Positions 35,504 through 44,093 of a stretch of 64,000 nt of DNA are shown piece by piece. Within the stretch, counting starts at the first letter, position 1, and each line of letters opens with the position of its first letter. The DNA comes from Chlorobaculum parvum NCIB 8327 (lineage in GTDB: Bacteria > Bacteroidota > Chlorobiia > Chlorobiales > Chlorobiaceae), in assembly GCF_000020505.1 (NCBI RefSeq), contig NC_011027.1:976001-1040000 (forward strand), read 5' to 3'. A model generated the notes under the pieces. The model had not been told where the DNA came from. It searched no databases and worked only from the letters and a program-made list of their open reading frames with translations. The translations under genes and the position numbers were made by a program.

Positions 35504-36193
35504 ATGCCGGAAAGACCCGTTCACGAGTACATCAAGGAACTTTCGGAAGCCCTCGTACAGCTTTCCGAGATGGTATTGCAGAACTTCAGGGAAGCTCTGG
35601 ACGCCGTTACGCACAATGATCTCCAGACCGCCCGGCGGATCAGGGTGGTCGATGACGAGATCGACCAGGCCGAGGTGAAGCTCGAAGAGCAGTGCCTTGA
35701 GTTCTTGGCTCTGCACCAGCCCGTCGCCCGCGACCTGCGCACGATGGTGACCATTATCAAGATCAACGACGACCTCGAACGCATCGGCGATTTGGCCGTG
35801 CACATCATCGAGCGCATGCCGGAACTCGGTCAGGAGGTCATGGAGACCTACGAGTTCGAGAAGATGGGCAATCTTGCGGCCGGTATGGTGAGGAAGTCGA
35901 TCGAGGCATTCATCCAAAGAGACAGGCCGCTTGCCGACAAGGTTTGCCTGATGGATGAAGATGTGGATGCCATGCACCGTGTTGTGTTCAAGAAGGTGGC
36001 CGAGGTCATGAAGAGCTGCTCTGCAACCGATACCGAGCAGTTGCTTGCGATCCTCAGCGTTTCACGTTACATCGAACGCATGGCCGACCACGCCACCCGC
36101 ATCGCTCGCGAAGTGATCTACCTGGTTACTGGCGAAATCGTCCGTCATAACGAAGACAGCTTCGAAAAGCTGATCCAGTCGCTTCAGGACTGA
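35504..36193 (+). CDS. phoU: phosphate signalling/regulatory protein PhoU
   Basis: This 229-aa all-helical protein has two PhoU three-helix bundles. The metal-binding signatures are DLRTMVTIIKINDDLERIGD (~75-94) with LAVHI after it, and YIERMADHATRIAREVIYL (~186-204). PhoU transmits the transport state of PstSCAB to the PhoR kinase and limits phosphate uptake. No phoB/phoR genes are in this window. It is the last gene of the pst operon and is followed by a strong terminator at 36232. Confidence 0.94.
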   Translation: MPERPVHEYIKELSEALVQLSEMVLQNFREALDAVTHNDLQTARRIRVVDDEIDQAEVKLEEQCLEFLALHQPVARDLRTMVTIIKINDDLERIGDLAVHIIERMPELGQEVMETYEFEKMGNLAAGMVRKSIEAFIQRDRPLADKVCLMDEDVDAMHRVVFKKVAEVMKSCSATDTEQLLAILSVSRYIERMADHATRIAREVIYLVTGEIVRHNEDSFEKLIQSLQD

Positions 36194-36231
36194 GTTTGGT
36201 CGCATAGCCGCTGACGCGGTTGAAATGATAT

Positions 36232-36286
36232 GAATCCTGCCATTGGAACAAGACGTGCGTTCCGGTGGCAGGATTTTTGTGTTGTG
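36232..36286 (+). terminator. terminator of the pst operon
   Basis: AATCCTGCCA (36233-36242) with TTGGAAC pairs with GTTCCGG and TGGCAGGATT, forming a long interrupted stem followed by TTTTTGTG. It lies 40 nt after the phoU stop. Confidence 0.8.
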
Positions 36287-36441
36287 GGGGTGGGGCGCGA
36301 AATTAAACCCCGCCATTGGAGAATGGTGGCCCAATGGCGGAAGTTGCTTTTGACCCATTTGCGTAGTTTCGACTGGAAATGCTACCTTGAGTTGGCAGCC
36401 TGTGCCGAAGGCGTAATATCGTCACCATAGCCTCAACAATC

Positions 36442-36936
36442 ATGAAGCCCGTCCACCTTTTTCCAGTCATCAGATCAGTTCTTGTTTCTATTCTGTTTTT
36501 GCTCATGCCTTTGACGGCGCTGCTTGCCGAGCCGTTGTCATGGTCAAAAGGGCAGACGGTGTATGTGCCGTCGTACTCGCATATCTTTGTTGGTGATCGC
36601 TTGAAAACCTTCGACCTGACGGCCTCTTTGGCGATCAGGAATTCGGATCCCGATACGCCGATTACGGTTACCAAAGTCGATTATTTCGATGCTTCAGGAC
36701 GTTTTATCCGCCACATGCTGAAAACCCCACGGATTGTCCGTCCTGTCTCGACGCTGGTTTATGTGATCGATGAGTCCGACAAAGCCGGAGGTGTCGGAGC
36801 GAGCTTCATTGTATCATGGAAATCGACGGTACGGGTCAGTTCGCCGATTGTGGAAACGGTGATGATCGGCACTGGTATGCAGCAGGGTATTTCGTTCACC
36901 TCGCGTGGGCAGGTGGTTCGGGAAGCGGAGCCATGA
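36442..36936 (+). CDS. DUF3124 family exported protein
   Basis: A 164-aa precursor with N-terminal signal segment SVLVSILFLLMPLTALLAEP. The DUF3124 pattern is visible: GQTVYVPSYSHIFVGDRLKTF (first part GQTVYVPSYSHIF), LTASLAIRNSDPDTPITVTKVDY, and GASFIVSWKSTVRVSSPIVETVMIGT-like strands (each shown in pieces). It is probably a small beta-sandwich in the periplasm. Family function is unknown. It lies between phoU and a PhoU-like gene on the same strand, but behind the pst terminator, so its link to phosphate is positional only. Confidence 0.75.
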   Translation: MKPVHLFPVIRSVLVSILFLLMPLTALLAEPLSWSKGQTVYVPSYSHIFVGDRLKTFDLTASLAIRNSDPDTPITVTKVDYFDASGRFIRHMLKTPRIVRPVSTLVYVIDESDKAGGVGASFIVSWKSTVRVSSPIVETVMIGTGMQQGISFTSRGQVVREAEP

Positions 36937-37157
36937 GCGAGTCCCTTACAGTGGACGGCAGGTCGGGCTGCCGAACGATTGCTTTCTGTCAGAGAAACGA
37001 ATGCAAATGCGCCTCTTTTGATGGCGGGCTTTTTTTGTCCCCAAGCCTTGCCTTAACCCATCCGGAAGCGTAAATTAAGGGCTGTCTAATTCGCCCTATA
37101 CTGCCGGTGCAGCGGGCGTACCTAACTCTTCCAATTTCTGCAACGAGCATCACCACT

Positions 37158-37886
37158 ATGGCACTGTTTGGTAAGAAATCTTCCGCATCTTCAAAATCAG
37201 CGGCTATCCCGAGCGCATTCACCATCCAGATAGACCCCTCGAAATTCAACCTTGCCACCAAACCCGCGGGGCCGGTGCACGAGCAGCTCGAAACCATGAA
37301 GCAGAGGCTCACCAAGCTCTCCTCGATGGTAGAAAACAATCTCATGAACGCCGTCAGGGCTTCGACCAAAAAGAACAAGGATCTTGCCGTTTCGATTTTT
37401 GCCACCGACGAGCAGTACATCCAGAAGCTGAAGTTCGAGGTGGAGTACATGACGCTCGCGTACCTGAACTTCCAGAGCCTCGATGAGGCTGCCAACAAGG
37501 CTGTGGCTGATGCGCGCTTTATTCTCGGACAGCTTGAAACCCTTGGTCAGTACGCGCTCAACATCGCCAACAAAACCGAGTACATTCAGCTCGCCAACAT
37601 CGAGATTCTGCACAAGGACGAGTACGACCTGAAGCCGATGGGTGACGACACCGCCGAAATGATCAAGAAGGCGGTCGAAGCCTACGTCAGCGGCAACTCG
37701 AAACACGCCACCGAGACGCTCGACATGATGAAAAAGATTGAAGGCATCTACCAGAAGGCAGTCGCAAAGCTCAAGGCAGAAGTCAACGATTCGAACATCA
37801 CCAACTACACCGGCATCCTGTCGGTTGTCGAGCACGTCTACGCCTCCGCCGAAATCTCCTGCGTGATCGCCAAGAGATTCTGCTGA
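37158..37886 (+). CDS. divergent PhoU-domain-like protein
   Basis: A 242-aa protein starting at the ATG at 37158 (MALFGKKSSASSKSA); the upstream in-frame start at 37107 lies in the leader. The helical pattern and repeated heptad-like structure resemble PhoU bundles: MENNLMNAVRA, ATDEQYIQKLKFEVEYMTL, then LGQLETLGQYALNIANKTEY in the place of PhoU's LERIGD helix, and YTGILSVVEHVYASAEISCV in the second. The acidic metal-cluster residues of true PhoU are largely replaced. It probably does not act as classical PhoU; it may be a related adaptor in phosphate or polyphosphate regulation (inference). Confidence 0.6.
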   Translation: MALFGKKSSASSKSAAIPSAFTIQIDPSKFNLATKPAGPVHEQLETMKQRLTKLSSMVENNLMNAVRASTKKNKDLAVSIFATDEQYIQKLKFEVEYMTLAYLNFQSLDEAANKAVADARFILGQLETLGQYALNIANKTEYIQLANIEILHKDEYDLKPMGDDTAEMIKKAVEAYVSGNSKHATETLDMMKKIEGIYQKAVAKLKAEVNDSNITNYTGILSVVEHVYASAEISCVIAKRFC

Positions 37887-37908
37887 GTCAACGCATGGAA
37901 AATTCTGA

Positions 37909-37940
37909 AAAGGCGGGCATGTCCCGCCTTTCTTTTTTTG
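37909..37940 (+). terminator. terminator after the PhoU-like gene
   Basis: AAAGGCGGG and CCCGCCTTT form a 9-bp stem around a short CATGT loop (about 37909-37931), followed by a run of T with one C. It closes the phosphate region. Confidence 0.85.
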
Positions 37941-38050
37941 ATGATTTCGGTTGATACGTCATATTATTGGACAAAGTTCTGTTTGAGGACGTGGAGCAAA
38001 GTGTTTCGGCATTCTTTGCCTGCTTTGTCCACCAAGTCTATTTTTCTCCT

Positions 38051-39130
38051 ATGAAGCATCGTAACCGAATCATCGCTGTCGTGCTGCTGCTGGCGGTAGC
38101 TGTGTTGGCTTTTCTGGCTTTGAATAAAAAGCCGAAGCCGACAACCCCATCTTCTGAAAGCGAGCGGGTTTCGGCGATGAGCATCGCCGTGAGCGTCGAA
38201 CCGGCAACGTTGGCTTCGGTGCGCGACAGCCTTTCCGTGGTTGCGCTGGTCGATGCGTGGCGGGACGTCGATCTTCACGCTGAGACCTCCGGTATTGTTC
38301 GCAAGGTAAACGTCGAGGTGGGCGAGAGGCTCAAGGCCGGTCAGCCGCTTTTCAATGTCGATGACGAGGTCGCGGCCTCGGCTCTGCGCAAAGCCCGGGT
38401 GAACCGCGAGCTGGCGTACCGCGATTTCGAACGCTACGAGCGGCTTCACAAGGAAGGCGCGGTGTCTGAATCTAGCTTCGAGGCGATGAGGCTCAAGTTC
38501 GCTGACGCGGAAGCCGATCTGGTTGCTGCCCGCCGCCGTCTTGAGGATACGGCGATCAAAGCGCCGTTTGCGGGCGTCGTTACGTCAAAACTTGTCGAGG
38601 TGGGCGACCTTGTGCAGCCGGGCGCGAAGGTGGCTAACATGGTCGATCTCTCGAAGCTCAAAATTCGCTCTTCGATTCCTGAAAAACAGGTCTCACTGGT
38701 CACCGAGGGTATGCCGGTGCAGATTACGACGGACGTTTGGCCGGGCAAGGTGTTCGAGGCCCGTGTGCTGTCGGTCAGCGCCAAATCGTCGCGCGATCAC
38801 ACCTACGAAGTAGAGTCGGTCATGCCCAATCCGCTGAAAACCCCGTTCCGCGCAGGGATGTTTGCCCGCACGGCCTTTGTCGGCAAACAGTCGCGAGAAG
38901 CTCTGCTCATCCCGCGTCAGGCGCTTGTCGGCAGCGCATCCGAGGCCGCGGTGTTCGTTGTTCGCGATGGCAAGGCGAAGCTCACGAAGCTCGTTGCCGG
39001 AGCCGAATACGGCACGCAGATTGAAGTGGTCCAGGGGCTTGCACCGGGCGACAAGGTGGTGGTGAGCGGCCAGAGCGATCTGGACGACGGCTCGCCGGTC
39101 GCCGTCACCGGTCCGGAGGAGGCGCGGTGA
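38051..39130 (+). CDS. RND efflux membrane-fusion (periplasmic adaptor) protein
   Basis: A 359-aa HlyD/AcrA-type adaptor starting at the ATG at 38051, where an uncleaved membrane anchor begins (IIAVVLLLAVAVLAFLAL, residues ~6-23); the longer upstream reading is rejected. The lipoyl halves are VDLHAETSGIVRKVNVEVGERLKAGQPL (residues ~75-102, quoted as AETSGIVRKVNVEVGERL) and IKAPFAGVVTSKLVEVGDLV. They flank a helical hairpin with KEGAVSESSFEAMRLKFADA. Beta-barrel and membrane-proximal domains follow. It links the inner-membrane pump to an outer-membrane channel not encoded here. The stop overlaps the RND gene start by 4 nt (GTGA). Confidence 0.9.
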   Translation: MKHRNRIIAVVLLLAVAVLAFLALNKKPKPTTPSSESERVSAMSIAVSVEPATLASVRDSLSVVALVDAWRDVDLHAETSGIVRKVNVEVGERLKAGQPLFNVDDEVAASALRKARVNRELAYRDFERYERLHKEGAVSESSFEAMRLKFADAEADLVAARRRLEDTAIKAPFAGVVTSKLVEVGDLVQPGAKVANMVDLSKLKIRSSIPEKQVSLVTEGMPVQITTDVWPGKVFEARVLSVSAKSSRDHTYEVESVMPNPLKTPFRAGMFARTAFVGKQSREALLIPRQALVGSASEAAVFVVRDGKAKLTKLVAGAEYGTQIEVVQGLAPGDKVVVSGQSDLDDGSPVAVTGPEEAR

Positions 39131-42100
39131 ACGGTTCCCTGACTGCGCTCGCCATCCGGCGTCCGACGCTGGTGGCGGTGTTGTTTTCGGTGATCGCCAT
39201 TCTCGGCTTCTTCAGCTACCGGCAGCTCCAGTACGAGCTGTTGCCGCGCATGAGCACGCCGTACGTCACCGTCACCACCATCTACGCGGGCGCGTCGCCG
39301 GACGAAATCGAGACCTCGATCACCATGAAGGTCGAAGAGGCGGTTTCGTCCATCGAAAAAATTTCCTCTATCAACTCCTCCTCCAGTGAAGGTCTGTCGC
39401 TGGTCACCATCGAATTCGACAGCGATGCCGACATCGACCTCGCCCTGCAGGATGTGCAGCGCAAGGTGAACGAAACGCGCGACGATCTTCCGGATGGGGC
39501 GAAGGAGCCGGTGGTGTCGCGCTTCGCCATCGACGAGATGCCTGTTTTGCGCATCGGCGCGACCTCAAACCTCTCCGATACCGACTTTTATCAGTTTCTC
39601 AAGGATGACGTCAAACCCGCGCTGTCGAACATTTCAGGCGTCGGGCAGGTGGCCATTCAGGGTGGGCGCGAGCGGGAGATTCGAGTCAACATCGATCTCG
39701 ACCGCCTCGAAAGCCTCGGCATGACGGTCGGCGATCTGCTGGATGCAGTCCGCAAGGCGAACCTCGATTTTCCGGCCGGGTCGGTCGAAGCGCCCGACCG
39801 AAAGTACGTTGTGCGCATGGCGGGAAAGTTCACGAGTCTCGACCAGATGCGAAACCTCGTGGTGCGTGACGGCGGGTCAGCCGGGCAGGTGCGCCTGCGA
39901 GACGTGGCCGAGGTGCAGGATACCTACCGCGACATCAAAACGCTGACGCGCATCAATGGCCGAAACGCCGTGGGTATTCTCGTGGTCAAACAGACCGACG
40001 CCAACACGGTTGAAGTGTGCCGCCTGGCGCGAGAGAAGCTCGCCGAGCTGGAACAGCGCTACGCCGGTAAGGGTCTGCACTTCGTGATCGGGCAGGACGC
40101 CTCGACCTTCACCGTTGATGCGGTCAACGCCGTGCAGCACGACCTTTTGCTTGCGATTCTGCTGGTTGCCGTCGTTATGCTGCTCTTCCTGCACAGCCTG
40201 CGCAACTCGCTCATCGTGATGGTTTCGATTCCGACTTCGCTCGTTTCGACCTTCATCGGGATGTACCTGTTCGATTTTTCGCTCAACCTGATGACGTTGC
40301 TGTCGCTGTCGCTGGTGATCGGTATTCTGGTGGATGACTCGATTGTGGTGCTGGAGAACATCTACCGCCACCTCGAACAGGGCGAAGCGCCGCGTGAAGC
40401 AGCGCTGGTGGGACGGAATGAGATCGGCTTTACGGCGGTTGCGATTACGCTGGTTGACGTGGTGGTGTTCCTGCCGCTCTCGCTGCTCAGCGGGCTGGTT
40501 GGCGACATCCTGCGCGAGTTCGCCGTGGTGATGGTGATTTCGACGCTGGTGAGCCTCTTTGTCTCCTTTACGGTGACGCCGCTGCTCGCCTCGCGCTTCT
40601 CCAAAGTCGAGCAGCTTTCCGAATCGTCTCTCGGGGGGCGCATCGCTCTTGGCTTCGAGCGCTGGTACGAGCGTGGGCGCGACTGGTATCTGCGCCTGCT
40701 TGGCTGGGGTTTGCAGCACCCGGTGAAGGTCGTCGTGACCGCCGTATTGCTGCTCGTCTCCTCGCTGGCGCTGGTGGTTTCCGGTAGAATCGGCGGTGAA
40801 TTCATCGAGGTGTCGGATCGCGGCGACTTTTCGATCATGCTCGAACTGGAGCCTGGCACGAGTCTGCGTCAGACCGATCGCTTTGTCCGAACGGTCGAGC
40901 GACGCCTCCGGAGCTATCCCGAAGTCGATAAAATCTTCGCTGTTACCGGCACTTCGAACGAAGGGTTCCTCGGCCAATCTTCTGACCACGTGGCCGAACT
41001 CAACGTTCAGTTGACGCCCAAGGATAAGCGTACGCGTTCGACCGACCAGCTCATGCAGCTTGTCCGCGAGGAGCTGGCCGGAACGCCGGGGCTGAAGGTG
41101 AGTGTCAACCCTATCGGCATCTTCGGCACGGCCAACGAAACGCCGGTTACGGTGATTCTGAGCGGCCCGTCGCGGAGCGAGGTTGCGCGTGTGGCCAATG
41201 CGCTGCAGGACAGCCTCAAAACGATTCGCGGCACAGCCGATGTTCGGCTGAGTTCGCAGCCTGGAATGCCCGAGATGCGCGTTGAGGTTGACCGCGAGCA
41301 GATGGCAGCCTTCGGGCTTAATCTCGCCGAGGTGGGGTCGGCCATGCGCATCGGTTTCGAGGGGGACGACACGAACAAGTATCGTGAAGAGGGCGACGAG
41401 TACGACATTCGCCTCATTCTCGACGAGCGCTTCCGCAAGCGCACCGGCAGTATCGGCGACCTCTCGTTCCGCACGCCGGCCGGTGATCTGGTGCGTCTCG
41501 GTCAGTTCGCCCGCCTTGAACAGTCGCGCGGCTACGCCCTGCTGCAACGCCACAACCGCAACGAATCGGTCTGGGTCAAGGCGCAGGTGGTGGGCCGTCC
41601 GGTCGGCGCAATCGGGCAGGAGATCGAGCGAGTCATTACCAACATGAAGCAGCAGGGGATCATGCCTGCCAGCGTCACTCGCGAATACCAGGCCGACCTC
41701 AAACGGCAGGGGGAGTCCAACGTCAGCCTGCTCTACGCTTTCATTGTGGCAATCCTTTTTGTCTATCTCATCATGGTTGCGCTCTACGACTCATGGCTCT
41801 GGCCTGGCGTGGTCATGTTCTCCATTCCGCTCGCCATCATCGGCGCGCTCTGGGCGCTGGCGCTGTTAGGCAAATCGCTCAGCATTTTCACCATTCTCGG
41901 CATTATCATGCTCGTCGGTCTCGTCGGTAAGAACGCGATTCTGCTGGTGGACTTCATCAACAAGTTCCGGGAGGAAGGACTTGAGCTTATTCCCGCCATC
42001 ACCGAAGCCGGGCGCGAACGCCTGCGCCCCATCCTTATGACGACGCTCACCCTTATTTTTGGACTCATGCCTATCGCTCTGTCCGGCAGCTCCGGCTCCG

Positions 42101-42246
42101 AATGGAAATCCGGTCTCGCCGTAGCCCTCGTCGGCGGCCTGTCGAGCTCAATGTTTCTCACGCTGCTGGTAATCCCGGTGGTGTACGTCTGGTTCGACAG
42201 GGTGAAGAATTTAGTTGCCGCAAAACTCGGGAGAATCGGGAGGTGA
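39127..42246 (+). CDS. RND-family efflux transporter (HAE1/AcrB-like)
   Basis: This 1039-aa inner-membrane proton antiporter starts at a GTG overlapping the adaptor stop. It has twelve predicted membrane helices and two large periplasmic loops. Helix 1 is TLVAVLFSVIAILGFFSYRQL. The proton-relay acidic pair is in GILVDDSIVVLENIYRHLE (~403). Helix 10-11 regions contain IIMLVGLVGKNAILLVDF (~933). The periplasmic start YVTVTTIYAGASPDEIE is typical of HAE-1 pumps for drugs, bile-like compounds or lipids rather than CusA-type metal pumps, because the methionine metal relay is not seen. Substrate unknown. No TolC-like gene follows. Confidence 0.93.
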   Translation: MNGSLTALAIRRPTLVAVLFSVIAILGFFSYRQLQYELLPRMSTPYVTVTTIYAGASPDEIETSITMKVEEAVSSIEKISSINSSSSEGLSLVTIEFDSDADIDLALQDVQRKVNETRDDLPDGAKEPVVSRFAIDEMPVLRIGATSNLSDTDFYQFLKDDVKPALSNISGVGQVAIQGGREREIRVNIDLDRLESLGMTVGDLLDAVRKANLDFPAGSVEAPDRKYVVRMAGKFTSLDQMRNLVVRDGGSAGQVRLRDVAEVQDTYRDIKTLTRINGRNAVGILVVKQTDANTVEVCRLAREKLAELEQRYAGKGLHFVIGQDASTFTVDAVNAVQHDLLLAILLVAVVMLLFLHSLRNSLIVMVSIPTSLVSTFIGMYLFDFSLNLMTLLSLSLVIGILVDDSIVVLENIYRHLEQGEAPREAALVGRNEIGFTAVAITLVDVVVFLPLSLLSGLVGDILREFAVVMVISTLVSLFVSFTVTPLLASRFSKVEQLSESSLGGRIALGFERWYERGRDWYLRLLGWGLQHPVKVVVTAVLLLVSSLALVVSGRIGGEFIEVSDRGDFSIMLELEPGTSLRQTDRFVRTVERRLRSYPEVDKIFAVTGTSNEGFLGQSSDHVAELNVQLTPKDKRTRSTDQLMQLVREELAGTPGLKVSVNPIGIFGTANETPVTVILSGPSRSEVARVANALQDSLKTIRGTADVRLSSQPGMPEMRVEVDREQMAAFGLNLAEVGSAMRIGFEGDDTNKYREEGDEYDIRLILDERFRKRTGSIGDLSFRTPAGDLVRLGQFARLEQSRGYALLQRHNRNESVWVKAQVVGRPVGAIGQEIERVITNMKQQGIMPASVTREYQADLKRQGESNVSLLYAFIVAILFVYLIMVALYDSWLWPGVVMFSIPLAIIGALWALALLGKSLSIFTILGIIMLVGLVGKNAILLVDFINKFREEGLELIPAITEAGRERLRPILMTTLTLIFGLMPIALSGSSGSEWKSGLAVALVGGLSSSMFLTLLVIPVVYVWFDRVKNLVAAKLGRIGR

Positions 42247-42384
42247 AGTGGAGGTTAATCGTTGTGAGGCTCCGCTGAAATCTGTCGCTTCTGTTGAGCA
42301 CTTTCAATGTGCCAATTGCGTTGGGGTTGGTGTATTTTGCCTGCAAGTCCTTATCTTCCAATCTCAATCCGAGAATTTTTTATC

Positions 42385-42780
42385 ATGATGAATTTTTTTG
42401 CCTCTCAGCCGCTGGTGGTGCTTATCTGCCGGGTTGCTCTTGCTTTTGTTTGGCTCTATCAGGGCGCCGTGCCGAAGCTGGTGTGCCCGAGTCCGGTCGA
42501 GTTGGGGCTGCTTTCACATCTGGGCCCGCTGTTCGGTTTTATGTGCTCGGTCATGGGATACGGTGAGATAGCGTTCGGGATTCTGCTGTTGTTGACCCCA
42601 TGGCGCTGGCCGTTTCTCTTGAACATTGCGGCCATGCTGAGCCTGTTTGGCTTTGTCGCGTGGCATGAACCGCATCTGTTGGCCGAAGCGTTCAATCCGG
42701 TGACGCTCAATGTGACGGTCATAGCCCTTTCTGTTATAGCTTACCGTGAGATGCGCAAATCCGTGGTGAGCACTCAATGA
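42385..42780 (+). CDS. DoxX-like small membrane protein
   Basis: A 131-aa protein with four hydrophobic helices: LVVLICRVALAFVWLYQGAV, the PLFGFMCSVMGYGEIAFGIL region, FLLNIAAMLSLFGFVA and VTVIALSVIAY. The start at the ATG at 42385 places the first helix at the N-terminus; the longer upstream reading lacks support. The pattern YQGAVPKL near the end of helix 1 and the GxxEI motif in helix 2 match the DoxX-like family, some members of which are linked to thiosulfate:quinone oxidoreductase or redox balance. Its stop overlaps the start of the next gene (ATGA), so the two membrane proteins probably form a unit. Confidence 0.7.
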   Translation: MMNFFASQPLVVLICRVALAFVWLYQGAVPKLVCPSPVELGLLSHLGPLFGFMCSVMGYGEIAFGILLLLTPWRWPFLLNIAAMLSLFGFVAWHEPHLLAEAFNPVTLNVTVIALSVIAYREMRKSVVSTQ

Positions 42781-44087
42781 AATCAGAACGATCCATGACT
42801 CCTGTGACTTCAGAACCTTCGCTTCGCGGAATCACCAGAACCTTTCTTGCCGTTTCGGTCATTATCATCTCCGTTGCCGTGCTTGTCGGCGGTTTGGGGG
42901 TGTTGACGGACAATGCGTTCCTGCTCAAGGTGCATCCCTATATCTTTTTTGTTGGATTCGGAAACCTCGCCATTCTGCTCTTCAACCGCTACCTGACCTC
43001 GGCAATCTATCCTGAGCTAAGGATTAATCCGGCGCGTCAGCGTGTGTTTATCGGCCTTGTGCTGCTGGCGCTGGTGATGGTTTCTGTCGCGGTGGCGTTC
43101 GAGCTGCCGTTGCTGAAAGCTGCTGCGGGTCTCATGCTGATGGGTGTGGTGGTTGTGCCGCTTTACGAAATTCTGACCACGCTTTCCGTCTCGAAGATCT
43201 GGAACGAGGTATCGGTGCGCTACTACATTTTCGACGTCGTGTTCCTCCTGAACGCCAACCTCGGTCTGTTCACCTTGGGTCTGAAAGAGGCGTTTCCCGA
43301 TAACGGCATCATTCCGTTCTTCGTGACGCAGTCCTCCTATTTCCTCGGCTCCTCCTTCCCGCTGAGCATCAGTGTGATGGGCTTTCTCTACACCTATGCC
43401 TGGCGGAAATCATCGAAAAAAGAGCTGGCCAAGCAGCTCTTCAGCCTCTGGTTTTACCTCTTCGTCGGCGGTGTGCTCTACTTCCTGATCGTCATCCTTT
43501 TGGGCGATTACCTCGGCATGATGCTTATCAGCCACATTCTGACCTTCGGCGTGATGGCGCTGCTCTACACCTTCGGGGTGTTCCTGCGCAACTATTTCCG
43601 TAACAACTTTGCCCATCCAGCGCTGGCGTTCCTGCTCGGCGGGCTGGCGTTTCTGTTCGCCACCAGCGCGTTCGGTATTCTGAATATCTACTACGCAAAG
43701 GGGATTCTGTTCGGCAGCTATCCGCCGATTCGTGGCGACAAGATGTGGATTTACCACTCCCACACCCACTCGGCGCTGCTGGGCTGGATCACCCTGTCGT
43801 TCACCGGGATGATCTACATTGTGCTGCCTGCGATCCAAAAGTTGGGTTCGCTCGACCTTTTGCATTCGGGTGATCCGCTGGACCAGTTGCTTGACGAGCA
43901 TACCATGAACCGTGCGTTCGTGCAACTTGCGCTTATGCTGGTTTCAGGCACCGTGATTATCGTGAGCTTCTTCACCGGCTCTGACCTTGCGCTGGGCTTC
44001 GGCGGGGTGGTGTATGCTTTCGCGGCTCTGTACCTGTTACGCAACCTTTTCCACGATCCGGTCTTCGAGACTGGTGATAACCAATAA
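42777..44087 (+). CDS. polytopic membrane protein resembling heme-copper oxidase subunit I
   Basis: A 436-aa protein with about twelve hydrophobic helices. One block, YHSHTHSALLGWITLSFTG (about residues 326-344), closely follows the CcoN/NorB helix X pattern HxHxxxLGW, where the two histidines bind the low- and high-spin hemes. An early helix has VHPYIFFVGFGNLAIL, possibly the other low-spin ligand. I cannot find the CuB ligands (HxxxY-like helix VI or the HH pair of helix VII). It may therefore bind heme without being an oxidase. It overlaps the DoxX-like gene by 4 nt and precedes the pentapeptide gene by 6 nt. Function unknown. Confidence 0.65.
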   Translation: MKSERSMTPVTSEPSLRGITRTFLAVSVIIISVAVLVGGLGVLTDNAFLLKVHPYIFFVGFGNLAILLFNRYLTSAIYPELRINPARQRVFIGLVLLALVMVSVAVAFELPLLKAAAGLMLMGVVVVPLYEILTTLSVSKIWNEVSVRYYIFDVVFLLNANLGLFTLGLKEAFPDNGIIPFFVTQSSYFLGSSFPLSISVMGFLYTYAWRKSSKKELAKQLFSLWFYLFVGGVLYFLIVILLGDYLGMMLISHILTFGVMALLYTFGVFLRNYFRNNFAHPALAFLLGGLAFLFATSAFGILNIYYAKGILFGSYPPIRGDKMWIYHSHTHSALLGWITLSFTGMIYIVLPAIQKLGSLDLLHSGDPLDQLLDEHTMNRAFVQLALMLVSGTVIIVSFFTGSDLALGFGGVVYAFAALYLLRNLFHDPVFETGDNQ

Positions 44088-44093
44088 CCTCCG

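Noticed and set aside
39877-41553. 558-codon minus-strand open frame within the RND pump gene
   Set aside because: Antisense shadow of a clear RND transporter; the composition is His/Arg/Gln-rich with no motif.
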